Shown piece by piece: positions 22,817-34,413 of a DNA stretch of 64,000 nt. The notes below the pieces were generated by a model. It made no database searches and was not told the DNA's origin. It saw only the letters and a list, made by a program, of their open reading frames with translations. The DNA comes from Atherinomorus stipes (Eukaryota; Chordata; Actinopteri; Atheriniformes; Atherinidae): NCBI GenBank assembly GCA_023101725.1, contig JALJCO010009055.1, positions 105,917 through 169,916 of the forward strand, read 5' to 3'. A program made the position numbers and the translations under genes. The stretch's first letter is position 1. Each line of letters begins with the position of its first letter.

Positions 22817-23653
22817 ATGCCAGCAAACACTTCATCCACCTTCAGCTCTCTTCTGCTGTTCCACTGTATGAACATTGACATTGTCTTCAATGTAATCAGA
22901 ATCATCCTCCTCCTCCCCCTCTCCATCATCATCCTCTACCTGGGGTTCCAGAAATGGCGGCAGCAGCACTCATTTAAGACAGCGAGCCACTCCGACCTCT
23001 TCACCTACCACCTGGCCGCCATGGAGATGATCTGGGTTCCCGGATGGTTCTGCGTCTTATGCGCTCATCATGTTACTGTTGCTGCATTAAGAACAGTAGG
23101 AAAGAGTCTCATAACAATAAACTTCCACGGACAGATACTATTTCATGTCCTGACTTGTGTAGAGCGATACCTGGCTGTTGTTCACCCCGTCATCTTTATG
23201 AGGCTGAAAAACACCCGTGGTGTCAGGATTAGAAATGTCACCATTGGGTGTGTTTGGGTGCTCTGCTTTGTACTAACAACGATTTCTTGCACAGATGGCA
23301 ACACCTTAATTGCAGTTTTCTGCCTGTTAGCCATCTCCATATGCGTCACATGTTACTGCAGCATCTCCGTTCTCTGTGTTTTACTTCGTCCAGGGCCAGG
23401 TGACGGGGGAAGAGAAAAGGAAAGAGTTGACCAATCAAAGCAGAGAGCTTTCCACACCATCACAGTGATATCAGTTGCACTGTGGTTGTGGTTTGCTGGG
23501 ACCCTTGTTAATTTTGCTGTGAGCGTTTCTCATTCACTGAATTTTGGTGTTACCTGTTTGGTAGCAACAAGTCTCAGTTTTTGTAATTTGCCCTCCTATT
23601 TGGTGTCACCTCTGCTGTATCTACACAGGACAGGAAAACTGACGTCTAAATAG
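22817..23653 (+). CDS. R4: seven-transmembrane receptor, derived rhodopsin-like orphan GPCR
   Basis: Intact single-exon frame of 278 aa. ATG at 22817, 22 bases after acceptor tttttag (22794). Sequon NTS at residue 4. Glu70 in TM2 (HLAAME), ERY 116-118, Trp147 in TM4, no proline in TM5, third loop RPGPGDG (191-197) to DQSKQRAF (205-212), WLWF in place of CWxP in TM6, SPLLY at 264-268 in TM7, and a tail of only about 10 residues ending TGKLTSK. It has no long C-tail for palmitoylation or arrestin sites. Nearest paralogues are R2, R5 and R6. Module M3 lies only 0.65 kb upstream. Transposon-derived sequence starts within a few bases of the stop codon, so the 3' UTR is probably transposon-derived. 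Ligand unknown. Confidence 0.88.
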   Translation: MPANTSSTFSSLLLFHCMNIDIVFNVIRIILLLPLSIIILYLGFQKWRQQHSFKTASHSDLFTYHLAAMEMIWVPGWFCVLCAHHVTVAALRTVGKSLITINFHGQILFHVLTCVERYLAVVHPVIFMRLKNTRGVRIRNVTIGCVWVLCFVLTTISCTDGNTLIAVFCLLAISICVTCYCSISVLCVLLRPGPGDGGREKERVDQSKQRAFHTITVISVALWLWFAGTLVNFAVSVSHSLNFGVTCLVATSLSFCNLPSYLVSPLLYLHRTGKLTSK

Positions 23654-23655
23654 TG

Positions 23656-24236
23656 CTACATCACATCTCCTGCGAGCACGCCGATGCATGTTTGTGACAC
23701 CACGGAAGCCGCGGCAGACGAGAGCGCATACTCTCTTTTTCTTTCTTTCTTTGTTTTAAATAAATATCCAACCCCTCTTGTGTTTGTCCCTGTTTGTCTG
23801 CAGCTCTGGCGCTCTTAGCACAATGTAAACGGCAAATTTCTTCTTCTACGCTTGATTATCGGCAGAGTAGGCTCTGAACGCCGAGGCTTCCGTGGTTTCA
23901 TGAGCGCACATATGCGCGCTTCGTGGAAGTAAGATGTACTACTGTTTAGGCTCTAAAAATATAGTAAATGATGTTTCGAGTAAATTCTGGACACTACCCA
24001 CTCAGGACACTAGGATTACATTGGACGAGCAATATTGACAAGTTTTTGTTGACTTTTATGGACCTTTTTGGCTTGGGCACAATCAAACACCATTATATGA
24101 AAGTTGGGAGAATCAAGAACCAATCCTGATTGCCGGCTGCATTTGAGACATTAAAAAAGTGCTCCAGAGTCTTGCTCACCATGAGGGTAAGTGGAAAATA
24201 AAGTTACATCATTCTGTGGGTGTACTATTCCTTTAA
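23656..24236. mobile_element. Repeat family C, partial copy
   Basis: Colinear with 44400-45250: ccaacccctcttgtgtttgt, cttcttctacgcttg, tgacttttatggaccttttt, ttaaaaaagtgctccagag and the terminus attctgtgggtgtactattc then ctttaa. The left outer arm is missing. It directly abuts the R4 stop codon. Confidence 0.7.
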
Positions 24237-26450
24237 GAGTCCTGATGCCAGGTGTACATGTGCACACTCTTATGCCTGAATATGGTGTTTGTTACAGACA
24301 GTCCATAGTGAGCACAGATGTCCAACAACTGAACACCACTCAGATTGAGATTGAGGGGAGGCGTTCCTCCCAATCACGCCCCTCCAGATCTCACTGCATT
24401 TGCCCACATGTGCATTTACAGTAAGTCCCCCAGGCGAACAAGGGAGTCCCCAGTAGGAGTGCTTTATAACACACTGACCAAAGACTCAAAAAACGGTGGG
24501 TGGTGTGATTTGCTGTTCAGGAACAGACAACAGTCAAGACCCGTCCCTCCTACCTGAAGGCGGAGGGAAGTGTCTAAAGACCCTCAGTTTTAGATCGGTT
24601 GAAAAACCGGGAACCAGCTCTCCAGTAACGGGGTGCTAAGCTGGTGGCAGGAAACACTCGTCTGGACAACTCTGCCATCATTCTATGGGGCCTGCCCTGC
24701 TTCAGCTAGCGTAACCTCGGGAGAACAACCTGCCCTGGGTCATACATTCTAGCCACACCCCCTGGTCGACAGCTATCTCCCTAAACGCCTTACGCACTTG
24801 TTCCAATCCAGATTATTTTAATACTCAGGACCAGTATTGAGTATTATGGCATGTTTATCGGGCTAGAATCAACCCTTCAAGGCTTCTGTATGTTATGTTC
24901 GTTGACCACACCCTGCCCCCAGGTGGACCTGATAGGTGAAATAATGACCAAATTTTCTTCATGCAGGTTAAATTTATTGAAGCTTTGGCAGGGGGGCGGG
25001 GAAAAACAGCTCAGCTCAATCAAAAAAACGTGATTAGACAGTTCATTTGAGCCTTGGTCGGGTAAAAAGACAAAAGCAGGTGGGCGTAGGACCAGCTTCG
25101 AAATTAAAATGTCCCAGAACATGGATTTGAGGCAGGGATTTCTCTTATTCTCTCCCACTCTCTGAATCACAGATGCAGGCCTCAATGCTGTTCCAGAATG
25201 TTTAGCTTTCTGGGGTCTGTGTGTGTGAGTCGGCGGCCGGCGCTCACACTATCAGCCCCAGAGTGGCAAAGAGCTCTGCGTCTGACCTTGGAGACGTTGC
25301 TCTACAGCACTTGGTGAAAATGCCGCAAATGTCTAGGTTAGAGTGGAGTCCTGGCTGGCTTCTTTAGGACAAGCATTGTAATCCAACTGAGGTATTCCAC
25401 TGCGAAAAACCTTTCCTGGACCTGTCCTTAGATCCGAGAACGATTAAGCCACAGATTGGAATGAAGTGGCGTCAGAAATCCAACACTGACTCCGGCGTAA
25501 TCCATACATCCCTCTTTCAGAGGAGAGTTATCCCAAAAGGTAATTAATCCACAGATTTGTGAGAAAATGGTGAGAAAAGGTGTAAACAATCCCAATCTGA
25601 ATTTGTTGTAAGAGAAAAGCCCAAAAGAGTTATTAAAGCCACAGATTGGAGCAATCTGGTTGTTTAAAAAATCCAATCTGAGTGTTGACACTACTTCCAA
25701 AATTCCTCTTAGTTTTATCTCCTCAGCGTCCTTGCTGTGTGTCCGAATATATCCTTTTAAGAGAAGAGTGAGTATTCAGCCCAATGCGTATCCAGGAGTG
25801 AATACATGCTTCATCCAGTGCTGTGAACAGCTGCTCCGGTTATCCTCAAACCTCAGTAGCAAATCTTTTATTTTAGCACTAAGCGAGTGCAGCAGATAGA
25901 GAATCCAATATTTCTCAGTTGGAGGTTGGACGAGGTTACATCAGATCTGGTGTTATAAGTCCAACTGGAATATTCCTCTGTGCGCTTTTTCCCAGTTGTT
26001 CCTGGGAGCTTCTCGCTTCTTCAGATCCAAAAGATGCAACCCCGAAGTTCGGCTTTGCCCACACCTTTATAGGTGTCTCTGACGTAACAGCTCACGTCAT
26101 CTCCATTTCCAGAACATTCCTGTCTTGACCACACAGGCTTCGGACTTTAGAATGAGCTCCTCTGGCGACAGCCTGTCGGCGCTCCAAGTGTTATCTTGTT
26201 GTTTAGGAATGGGCCGTGCTTGCCCAAGGCCGACTTACAAGCTCACTTTCCACCCGAATTTACTAAAAAAAATCACACTCCTTCACCTTCTTCTAGTCAT
26301 TTGCTCACATTACACATTGTTACATTAAATCAACATTCAATTATTCAATAATCATATCCTTAATAATTACTGGTACTATATCTATGACTACGTCCCTCAT
26401 TCATGTTCTCAGCTGCTATTAGAGTCTGTGTTGGGCCTGTTTTGTAGAGA
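24237..26450. other. Unassigned block between R4 and module M4
   Basis: More GC-rich than its surroundings. A short motif (aa)(g/t)ccacagatt recurs near 25447, 25549 and 25637, and a purine run (ggcaggggggcggggaaaaa) lies near 24990. I suspect a retroelement remnant, but see no reverse transcriptase, primer site or paired LTRs. Open frames up to 102 codons have no recognisable family. Confidence 0.35.
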
Positions 26451-26454
26451 TCAG

Positions 26455-26797
26455 TTTTTGCTTTGCCTTTTGAGCTAATTAGTCAAATTTAGCATGGTAA
26501 GCTGTCACAGTGAAATTAAAACGACTTTAGGTCTGATTTATGTGTTGGACTGTGGGCCAGTCAGGACGTGTTTGTAGAGTAATGACTGATTTTAAACTCT
26601 GCTAATAATGATGACAAATGTAGTCATGAATACTGAACTTATGAAACATGGAAATAAGATGCCACCAAAATGATTTATGCAGCATAAAGGTTGAAAAATG
26701 ATGTGTGACACTGTGACATTTGCGCAACATGATTACACAGAAGTTTTACTGCATGTGTAGAGTGGAGATCAGACAGTAGAAGCTCCCTACTGTCACG
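26455..26797 (+). promoter_or_regulatory. Module M4: putative promoter plus non-coding exon 1, probably R5
   Basis: Near-duplicate of M3: gctttgccttttgagctaat, ggtctgatttatgtgttgga, gtcaggacgtgtttgtagag, aataatgatgacaaatgtag, core at 26637-26655, gccaccaaaatgatttatgc, gtagagtggagatcagacag, donor (gtcacg|gtgagt, exon end 26797). The next acceptor on this strand is that of R5 (29352), giving an intron of about 2.55 kb that also contains module M5. Confidence 0.6.
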
Positions 26798-26884
26798 GTG
26801 AGTGTGGTCTACTTTCATTATTTTGTTTTTAAAGGGCCTCACATTTGCAACAAAAATTGTCTGTTTCTTACTAGTTTCATTGTT

Positions 26885-27370
26885 AAAGATAGAATTTTTA
26901 CCCTCCCATAAAGACAAGGCTAAATTCACAGTAGTAATTCATATAACAAGAAACTTATAATAAAATGTACAAAGTTATAATTTAGTGAAATAAAATACCG
27001 CTTTTGAATTGTGGTTGAAAATAATAATAATAACAAAATATTGTCCCAGAACAATTACAGCACCTTGCTCACGAACAATAGATCAAAATACATGTTAAAC
27101 GGTGCAGACGTCATTTTGAACAGTAGCTGACAGAAAACACTTTACTGCAGTGACTGCCTCAAACAACTGCTCAACAAAAATTTGGCTAAATAGTCCCATT
27201 ATGCTTGTTTGCTTATTTTACTTTTGTGTGTTTGTTTCCTCATTTCTTTTAAAACCACAATTTAAAATCAATGTCATGATTTTCACAGAATTTTTATGCA
27301 TTATACTTTGGTCAATTTCAACTCATTTCACTGACAGCTCATTTTTTTTCCTTCTTCAATGCACAGAATT
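26885..27370. mobile_element. Family A MITE, diverged copy
   Basis: Shares gaattgtggttgaaaa, cattatgcttgtttgcttat, aaaaccacaatttaaaatca and ggtcaatttcaactcatttc with copies at 59985 and 5596. The terminal repeats are eroded. It sits directly next to another copy at 27371. Confidence 0.55.
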
Positions 27371-27863
27371 ATTAATAGTCAGTCATTTTTTTACCCTCAA
27401 ATTAAAGACGGAAAAAAAATCAGCTGTTAGTAAAATAAGAAGAAATTGACAAAAGTAATAATGAATAAAAATTCCATGAAAATCATGACACTGATTCCAC
27501 ATTGTGTCTTTAAAAAAATATTAAAAACAAAAATACAAAAAATTAAACAATAAACAAGCATGATGGGGCTCCGAAGCTAAAGTTTTATTGAGCAACACTA
27601 TAAGTAAAACTCTATTGTTTGGTCCACTGTTCATGGAAAAGGTGCTCTAATGTGTCTGGGACAGATTTTTTTTTTTTTTAATAATTATTATTTCCAACCA
27701 CAATCCAAAAGCAGCATTTTATTTCACTAAATTGTAATTTTGTAAATTTTTATTTATTATAGTAAGAAACTATAGTTTATAGTTTCTTGTTATTTGAATT
27801 TTTATTGTTAATCTAGCCCTTTCTTTAATTGGAGGGTATGAATAACTTTGAGGACGACTGTAG
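27371..27863. mobile_element. Family A MITE, clear right terminus
   Basis: Contains gatggggctccgaagctaaa, gttttattgagcaacac, ggtgctctaatgtgtctggg, and ends ggagggtatgaataactttg, aggacgactgta (27862). The left end is accctcaaattaaagacgga. Two tandem copies of the same MITE family occupy about 1 kb of the inferred R5 intron. Confidence 0.65.
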
Positions 27864-28054
27864 GTGAAGTAAGAAGAACCATTGTCTTCCTAAAGGAAGC
27901 CGAGCAGCAGCGCTAAATACACTTTTTATATTAGAAAACAAGCTCAGCATCTTATTTTTTGTGTGTTGATGTAGCATCACAAAAGCTGAGGGTAGGAAAC
28001 TCTCAGTTATTTAGTTACATTTAGTTATTTAATAATAGTTAATAGTCTTCTTCC

Positions 28055-28278
28055 CAGCTAACTGTAGCTCATGTGGAGGAGCAGTCATCTGTCAACCGGA
28101 AGGTTGATGGATTGAGTCCAGGCTTCCCCAGATTAAATGCCGATCTGTCCTTGGGCAAGACACCGAACACCATGTTGCCTGGGGTGTGAACGGGCGATTG
28201 TGACATGTTGTGTAAAGCGCTTTGAGCGGTCAGTACAACTAGAAAAGCACTATATAAGTACAATCCATTTACCATTAT
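28055..28278 (+). mobile_element. tRNA-derived SINE
   Basis: tRNA-like head with tagctcatgtggaggagcag and ggttgatggattgagtcc (B-box-like), followed by the body common in fish SINEs: gatctgtccttgggcaagac, gcgctttgagcggtcagtac, then aaaagcactatataagtaca and ccatttaccatt. The family name is not assigned. Confidence 0.75.
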
Positions 28279-28500
28279 AGCTGAAAGTAAATGCTAAAAA
28301 TGTTAGGTAAATTTCTGTGGGCTTACGTATTTGTTTAGGCACAATTTTGGGGGAGGGATAAAAAAAAAAATACAACTTTCTTTCCCAGATGTTTTTTTTT
28401 TTTTTCACAATTCTCTGGTTTCTTTAGCACTTCTTCGCAAACGACTTTCTGGACTTTTACGTTTTTCTCAAAATAAACTGTAAACATATTGAACACTTTA

Positions 28501-28700
28501 GTTTTTACATTGTGCCAATGTCAAGTCAGGTTGTTATCAACAAAACTCTGTTTTATTTCAAAACATGGTGATGATTAGCTGATTTTAAACCCGGCAGGCA
28601 CTCTGCTAATGATTATAATTGATACTGTCATAAATACTGAACTTATGAAACATGGAAATCACATGCCACCAAAATGATTTATACCATGTAGTTTGTATCA
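28501..28700 (+). promoter_or_regulatory. Module M5: extra copy of the promoter core, no first exon seen
   Basis: Contains gattttaaacccggcaggca, ctctgctaatgattataatt, the core ACTTATGAAACATGGAAAT at 28641-28659, and atgccaccaaaatgatttat. The downstream half (ccagtcagtaaa and the GT donor) is not found. It lies about 0.7 kb upstream of the R5 acceptor. It could be an alternative R5 promoter or what is left of a deleted gene. The rest up to 29352 shows nothing else. Confidence 0.5.
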
Positions 28701-29374
28701 TCCCTTTGTTTGTGATCTGGCAGCTGTTACTAGAGTTTCCATGTTGGCTGGGTTACCATTGTAAAGCCAGATTCTCACTTCAGTTAGGTTGTATTCTGGT
28801 GGAATAAAGGTCAAATTTAAAAAAGGTTTGATTTTAACAAAGGTCAAAATGCAAGTAAATATTCACTCTTGTTGTGTTGGGTGTATAATCAGTTTAAATG
28901 TACCATGTGTTTCTGTGTTCAGCAAGGCAACAGCAAGGTTGAAAGTGATGGGCCCATATTGCATATTCATTCCAGAAAAAGTACTAAATGGATAAGAGGC
29001 GTTACTTAGCACGTTTTAAAGACCGAACCCTTATAGCACGCTGTTGATAGATCAGTTTGTACATTTTTTAGAGTGTGCAGTGAGATAGCTCACGTTTTTA
29101 TTCACGCAAACCTTTGATAGATCCAGCCCACTATGTTTCAAATCATTATGGATATGCTGGTTTTCATTCATATTTCCTAGATAAAAAAAAAATGTCAGTG
29201 AATAGGATTTAGTAAATGTCAAAAAGTGTGGATGTTGAAGCCCTTTAACAAAATACTGTATAATCTATCATAAATGTGACTTTCTCTCTTATTTCTTTTC
29301 TCTACATTACTTCTCTTTACCTTTTATTCTTCTGGTTTCGTTTTCATTTCAGGATCAGACTAGTTAAAGCAAAC

Positions 29375-30223
29375 ATGTCGGTGAATGCTTCATCTACCCC
29401 CACTTACCCTCTGAACATCTATTGTAACAATATCGAAGTTGCCACCTCTACAATCAGAGCCATCTTCCTCTTCCCCCTCTCCATCATCATCCTCCACCTG
29501 GGTTTCCAGAAATGGCGGCAGCATCACTCATTTAAGACGGTGAGCCACTCTGACCTCTTCACCTACCACCTGGCTGCCATGGAGCTGATATGGGTCCTCG
29601 GATGTCTCTGCCTCATATGTCATATTTTTGCTCCAATTGCTGCATTAGAAATTTTAGGAAAGTACCTTTGTTTAATTGTCTTCTACGGAGAGATATCATT
29701 TCATGTCCTGACCTGTGTAGAGCGATACCTGGCTGTCATTCATCCCATCATCTATATGAGGCTGAAAAGCACCCATTGGGTCAGGGTTAGAAACGTCATC
29801 ATTGGGTGTGTTTGGGTGCTCTGCTTTGCTCTTGTATATATCCATTACTTAGAATCACATGACGACATATTTATTGCGTTGTTCTGCCTGTTAACCATCT
29901 CAATAATAGTTACGTGTTACTGCAGCATCTTCGTTCTGTATGTGTTGATTCGTCCAGGACCGGGGGATGGGGGGCAAAAGAAGGAACAAGTTGACCAGTC
30001 AAAGCGTAGAGCTTTCCACACCATCATAGCCATAACAGGCTCGCTGTGGTTGTGGTTTGTTGGGATCCTTGTTGCTTTTGCTGTGAGAGGTTCCCATCCA
30101 GCAGATTCCTGTTTGGCAATGAAGATTCTTGCTTTTTGTAATATTCCCTCTTATATGGTGTCGCCTCTGCTGCATCTGCACAAGGCTGGAAAACTGACAC
30201 TAATCTGCAGTAGTAAAGAGTAA
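29375..30223 (+). CDS. R5: seven-transmembrane receptor, derived rhodopsin-like orphan GPCR
   Basis: Intact single-exon frame of 282 aa. ATG at 29375, 22 bases after acceptor tttcatttcag (29352). The longer open frame starting at 29276 is intronic. Sequon NAS at residue 4, Glu70 in TM2 (HLAAME), ERY at 116-118 then LAVIHPIIYMRL, Trp in TM4, third loop RPGPGDG..KKEQVDQSKRRAF, WLWF in TM6. In TM7 the motif is SPLLH: the usual tyrosine is histidine, unlike R2, R4, R7 and R8. The tail ends CSSKE. Its second loop (ICL2) has THWVRVRN where paralogues have TRGVRIRN. Two promoter-like modules (M4, M5) precede it. A MITE begins 65 bases after the stop. Ligand unknown. Confidence 0.87.
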   Translation: MSVNASSTPTYPLNIYCNNIEVATSTIRAIFLFPLSIIILHLGFQKWRQHHSFKTVSHSDLFTYHLAAMELIWVLGCLCLICHIFAPIAALEILGKYLCLIVFYGEISFHVLTCVERYLAVIHPIIYMRLKSTHWVRVRNVIIGCVWVLCFALVYIHYLESHDDIFIALFCLLTISIIVTCYCSIFVLYVLIRPGPGDGGQKKEQVDQSKRRAFHTIIAITGSLWLWFVGILVAFAVRGSHPADSCLAMKILAFCNIPSYMVSPLLHLHKAGKLTLICSSKE

Positions 30224-30288
30224 CATCAAAGATTGGATTCAAGTTTATCAGACATGTGAACAGGTGGGAGGTTCAAAACAATCTAAAT

Positions 30289-30717
30289 CCCCGTTTCCAT
30301 CTGGGACCGGATCAGGCCACGTTTTTTTTGCGTCTCCACAGATAAAAACTTGGACGGAAGCCCTTATATCCGACCCGACCCATCCTACTTTTTCGGTACC
30401 GATCTAACCGATCCGGACCAAAGAAGTGGAGTTTAACACATTGCAATACTTTGGGTGAAAAAAATGCATCACTTCCCACGTGACCTGGCATGAAAACAAA
30501 GCAGACGTTACTCCTTTGTTTCTGTCACGTGTGGTGTGGTGCGTCGGTTAAAAGGCGTTGCACTGCGATGATGTCACACTCTCATGTAGCAGTGCTGTCC
30601 GATTAATGCTTTGCCTTCAGGGTAAGGGGACGGTATGCTGTGGGGACGCAACATGAAATTGACATAGCTGTACCAAAACCCACCCGACCTGGCCCAGATA
30701 CGTGGGTGGAAACGGGG
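30289..30717. mobile_element. MITE with CCCCGTTTCCA inverted ends
   Basis: Left CCCCGTTTCCATCTGGGACC and right TGGGTGGAAACGGGG are inverted; inward, gatcaggcc pairs with tggcccagat. A related end (aacccactggtggaaatggg) occurs near 55930. No coding capacity. It sits in the immediate 3' flank of R5. Confidence 0.65.
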
Positions 30718-30742
30718 CTTTATAAGCTAATCTGACAACATA

Positions 30743-30785
30743 TGCAGAAGATAAAAAAAAAGAAGAAGAAGAAAAAAAAAAAAAA

Positions 30786-30835
<50 letters not shown>
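30743..30835. repeat. Poly-A/purine run and (GATA)n microsatellite
   Basis: aagaagaagaaaaaa tract followed by about 12 GATA units at 30789-30835. Minus-strand frames here are repeat translations. Confidence 0.95.
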
Positions 30836-31994
30836 GTGATTTAGACTCCAACTGATGTGATGAGAGTGTAACATCAGGGTGTGAACCACGGGGGAGCTGG
30901 GGGAGTAATAGCTCCCCTTGATGAAAAATTAGCTCTCCTAGAAACACACTTTGTGAAATTTTGGGGGAGCTCTATAATACTGACAATAAAGCATGTTGAT
31001 TGCTCTCAGATTAATTGTAGCTGCTATATATGTGTATGATGTGTATGATATATGGTATATTAGCTTGTTGTTGCTGTACGTTACAAGACGTGACTGCTTA
31101 TGAGAAGCAGCTGTGAGAAAGCTGTTATATGTTAAATACTTACTATATTATTCTGTGGGAAATTAGTCTCAGTAAATCTGTAGTCTTTTTCTTGAATATT
31201 TACACATGTTGATTATGATAATGATGTATTTACTGTCAAAATCTGTTTGTATTATATAACTCAATCCTTGTCAATTCCTTGTCCAATAATTCTGATCTTG
31301 TAGCACATTGGGTTGTCTTATGTATAAAATCTGCGTCATGAATAAAGCTCACATTTTTAACACAGAAATATATTTGTACTGTTCTTTGAGATAAATCATT
31401 GCTATTTATATTATTTTCTTAGGTTAGCACCAGCTGGATTTGCTAATAAGCCAATACTCCTTATCTTTCTCATTTTCCAACAACACGAGCACAAACTGCT
31501 TCTCCAGTTTCCATCTTCTCTGGTCCAGCTGTACGTTCCCAAACACAGTCTTCTCTCACCAAGAGAATAGTTGTTATAATGAAATGAAACCAGAACAGCA
31601 CCGTCTTTCAGCTCCTTCCTCCTCCTTCACTCGGCTCTCTGACGTCCTGGACTGTAAAGTGTGGACCTCAGACACGGTGTGACCTGACGTTCACAATTCA
31701 TCTTCGTAGTTGATCATCCAAAAGAAATGCGTGAAAACTAATTGTAGGATTATATTATTTAGCTGACGAGGTCGGCTCTTCACGCCGCTGAAACTTCTCA
31801 TCTCATCATACGACTGTTATATCACGCTGCTCTAGAAAGTGCCGCGCATTAACTGCATTGAAAATGTTTACGTGCTAACACATTGATAAAAAGTAATACC
31901 CATAACAGGTTTGAATATAAATATTATTTCAAACTTCATTATTTTTTTTATTGTTCGAATTACTTTCGAATAACGAAGGTTAGAGTCAAAGCCC
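30836..31994. other. Intergenic, nothing recognised
   Basis: A duplicated gggggagct motif near 30890-30970 and AT-rich sequence. Open frames are short and without family resemblance. Confidence 0.5.
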
Positions 31995-33256
31995 TAGTGT
32001 TCAGCCATTTTCAGGTCTCTCCAGAGATGCTCCAGTTGGGTGTCAGAGCTCTGGCTGGGCCAGTCAAGAATGGTCCAGAGTTGTTCTGATCCACTCCTTT
32101 GTTATTTTAGCTGTGTGTGAGGGTCATTGTCTTGTTGGAAGGTGAACCTTCGGCCCAGTCTGAGCTCCTGAACTCTGGAAGAGGTTTTCTTCCAGGTTCT
32201 CTCGGTACTCTCTGTACTGTATTCATCTTTCCCTGAATTGCAACCAGTCGTCCTGTCCCTGCAGCTGAAAAACACCCCCATAGCATGATGCTGCCACCAC
32301 CATGTTTCACTGTTGGGATGGTATTGGGCAGGTGATGAGCAGTGCCTGGTTTTCTCCACACATACCGCTTAGAATTAACTCCAAAAAGTTCAATCTTGGT
32401 CTCATCAGACCAGAGAATCTTATTTCTCATAGTCTGGGAGTCCTTCATGTGTTTTTGGTAAACTCTATGCGGGCTTTCATATGTCTGCACTGAGGAGAGG
32501 CTTCCTTCGGCCACTCTGCCATAAAGCCCCGACTGGTGGAGGCTGCAGTGATCGTTGACTTTGTGGAACTTTCTCCATCTCCCTACTGCATCTCTGGAGC
32601 TCAGCCACAGTGATCTTTGGCTTCTTCTTTACCTCTGTCACCAAGGCTCTTCTCCCACCATTGCTCAGTTTGGCTGGACGGCCGGGTCCAGGAAGAGTTC
32701 TGGTCGTCCCAAACTTCTTCCATTTAAGGACTATGGAGGCCACCGTGCTCTTAGGAACCTTTAGTGCTGCAGAAATTCTTTTGTAACCTTGTCCAGATCT
32801 GTGTCCCACCACAATTCTGTCTCTGAGCTCCTTGGACAGTTCCTTCCACCTACTGATTCTCATTTGCTCTGACATGCACTGTGAGCTGGAAGCTCTTATA
32901 TAGACAGGTGTGTGCCTTTCCTAATCAAGTCCAATCAGTTTAATTAAACACAGCTGGACTCCAGTGAAGGAGTAGAACCATCTCAAGGAGGATCAGAAGA
33001 AATGGACAGCATATGAGTTTAATATGAGTGTCACTGCAAAGGGTCTGAATACTTTTGACCATGTGCTACTTTAGTTTTTCTTTTTGAATAAATTATCAAA
33101 AATTTATACATTTCTGTTTTTTTTCTGTCAAGATGATTTGCTGAGTGTGCATTAATGAGAAATAAAATGAACTTTTTAAAGATTTTAGCAAATGGCTGAA
33201 ATGAAACAAAGAATAAAAATTTTAAAGGGGTATGAATACTTTCCATACCCACTGTA
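31995..33256 (-). mobile_element. Tc1-like transposon with frameshifted transposase, one end truncated
   Basis: On the minus strand the transposase starts at 32875: an N-terminal helix-turn-helix pair (ISRWKELSKELRDRIVVGHR, then KVPKSTVASIVLKWKKFGTT and the GRPAKLS linker). The catalytic part continues in other frames: [11 protein letters not shown] (first Asp), [31 protein letters not shown] (second Asp), and DTQLEHLWRDLKMAE with the Glu. At least two frameshifts make it inactive. The intact side ends at about 33256 with tatgaatactttccataccc then actgta, a typical Tc1 terminal repeat. The other terminus is missing. Confidence 0.88.
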
Positions 33257-34413
33257 CCTATGTATGTATAAACATTCTTAGCTGAACTCAAGTTCAGCTA
33301 AGAATGAATAAAAAAACAAAAACAAAAAGAAAACCTGATATTTGTTTAGATTCATCTTCTAGCTTGATAACACTCAAATATATACACATGAATACAGGAT
33401 AAATTATAGATAATATTTTTTTACAAAAATATATCAGGATAATGAAAATCGTACAGTTACCTCTGTTTACTATATTATTACAATAGTTGTAGAAATTGAA
33501 GAAACTGGAGACAAAGTCATGTACATCTTGGACTTTTAATTTTCATCATCTGCTGTCAAAGACAAAACTGCTTTGATATGAAAAACCGGAATTTCAGCAT
33601 AACTCTCAACAGAACACTAATATGGAGCAGAAGCCTCCATGTGAAAGGGCTGAACAGGTGGAATAAGTCGGGCAAACATTCCCGGACAAGCGGAAGAAGA
33701 CGGTATGGCACAGTATGGTAGATAAATAAATCAGTGATACTTACTGGCTTAGAAGTCTTACTAATCACCCCACATTTAAATATCAAATATTTACCCAATG
33801 ACCCAACACTAAATACTGTAGCAATGTGGTTTAGTTTTCCTACTTCCTGGTTTATTGGCAAACTTGGCTAGTTATGTTACAATGAAGTTCTACTTCACAT
33901 GGTTAACATTAGCTGACTCTAATACGAAACATATTTTATGGAAACTTAAAGGGAAAGCGAAGCAAATGGCTTTTGGGATGCAGATTTGTGTGATGAGCAG
34001 ATGATTACTGGGGGAGTGTTACGGGTGGTTGACCTGTTAGTCTTCAGTTCTTTTGGGAGATTACAGTGTCCAGGTATAAGATCAGAGTTCCAAGAGTAGT
34101 TCACCAGCAATGTGCTGCAATTCGGTGGCCGAATTTCCTAACCTGACTCCCGCCACCTGGTATTTGCAATACCATCTGGGGAGGGAGTTAACCCGATGTC
34201 ATTTCAAATTAGTCTTTTTTTTTTTCTAAAACTCTTGCATGTGATTGGATAGAAGATCTGTCCGTCATCTTGACTGACACGCTACTTCAGCCACTCACGT
34301 TGAACCGAATGACGCAACCCGTGACGCAACTCAGAGCGACACCAGAGCCACCACGCATAGAGGATCGAGTTATCAAAACATGTTATCAAGCTCAAAAAGC
34401 TTCAGTCAAACAA
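33257..34413. other. Intergenic, nothing recognised
   Basis: AT-rich to about 33900, then less so. No convincing gene, RNA or element ends. Confidence 0.5.

Noticed and set aside
30617..30947. Minus frames rich in Ser-Ile-Tyr-Leu repeats
   Set aside because: Translation of the (GATA)n microsatellite and purine run.
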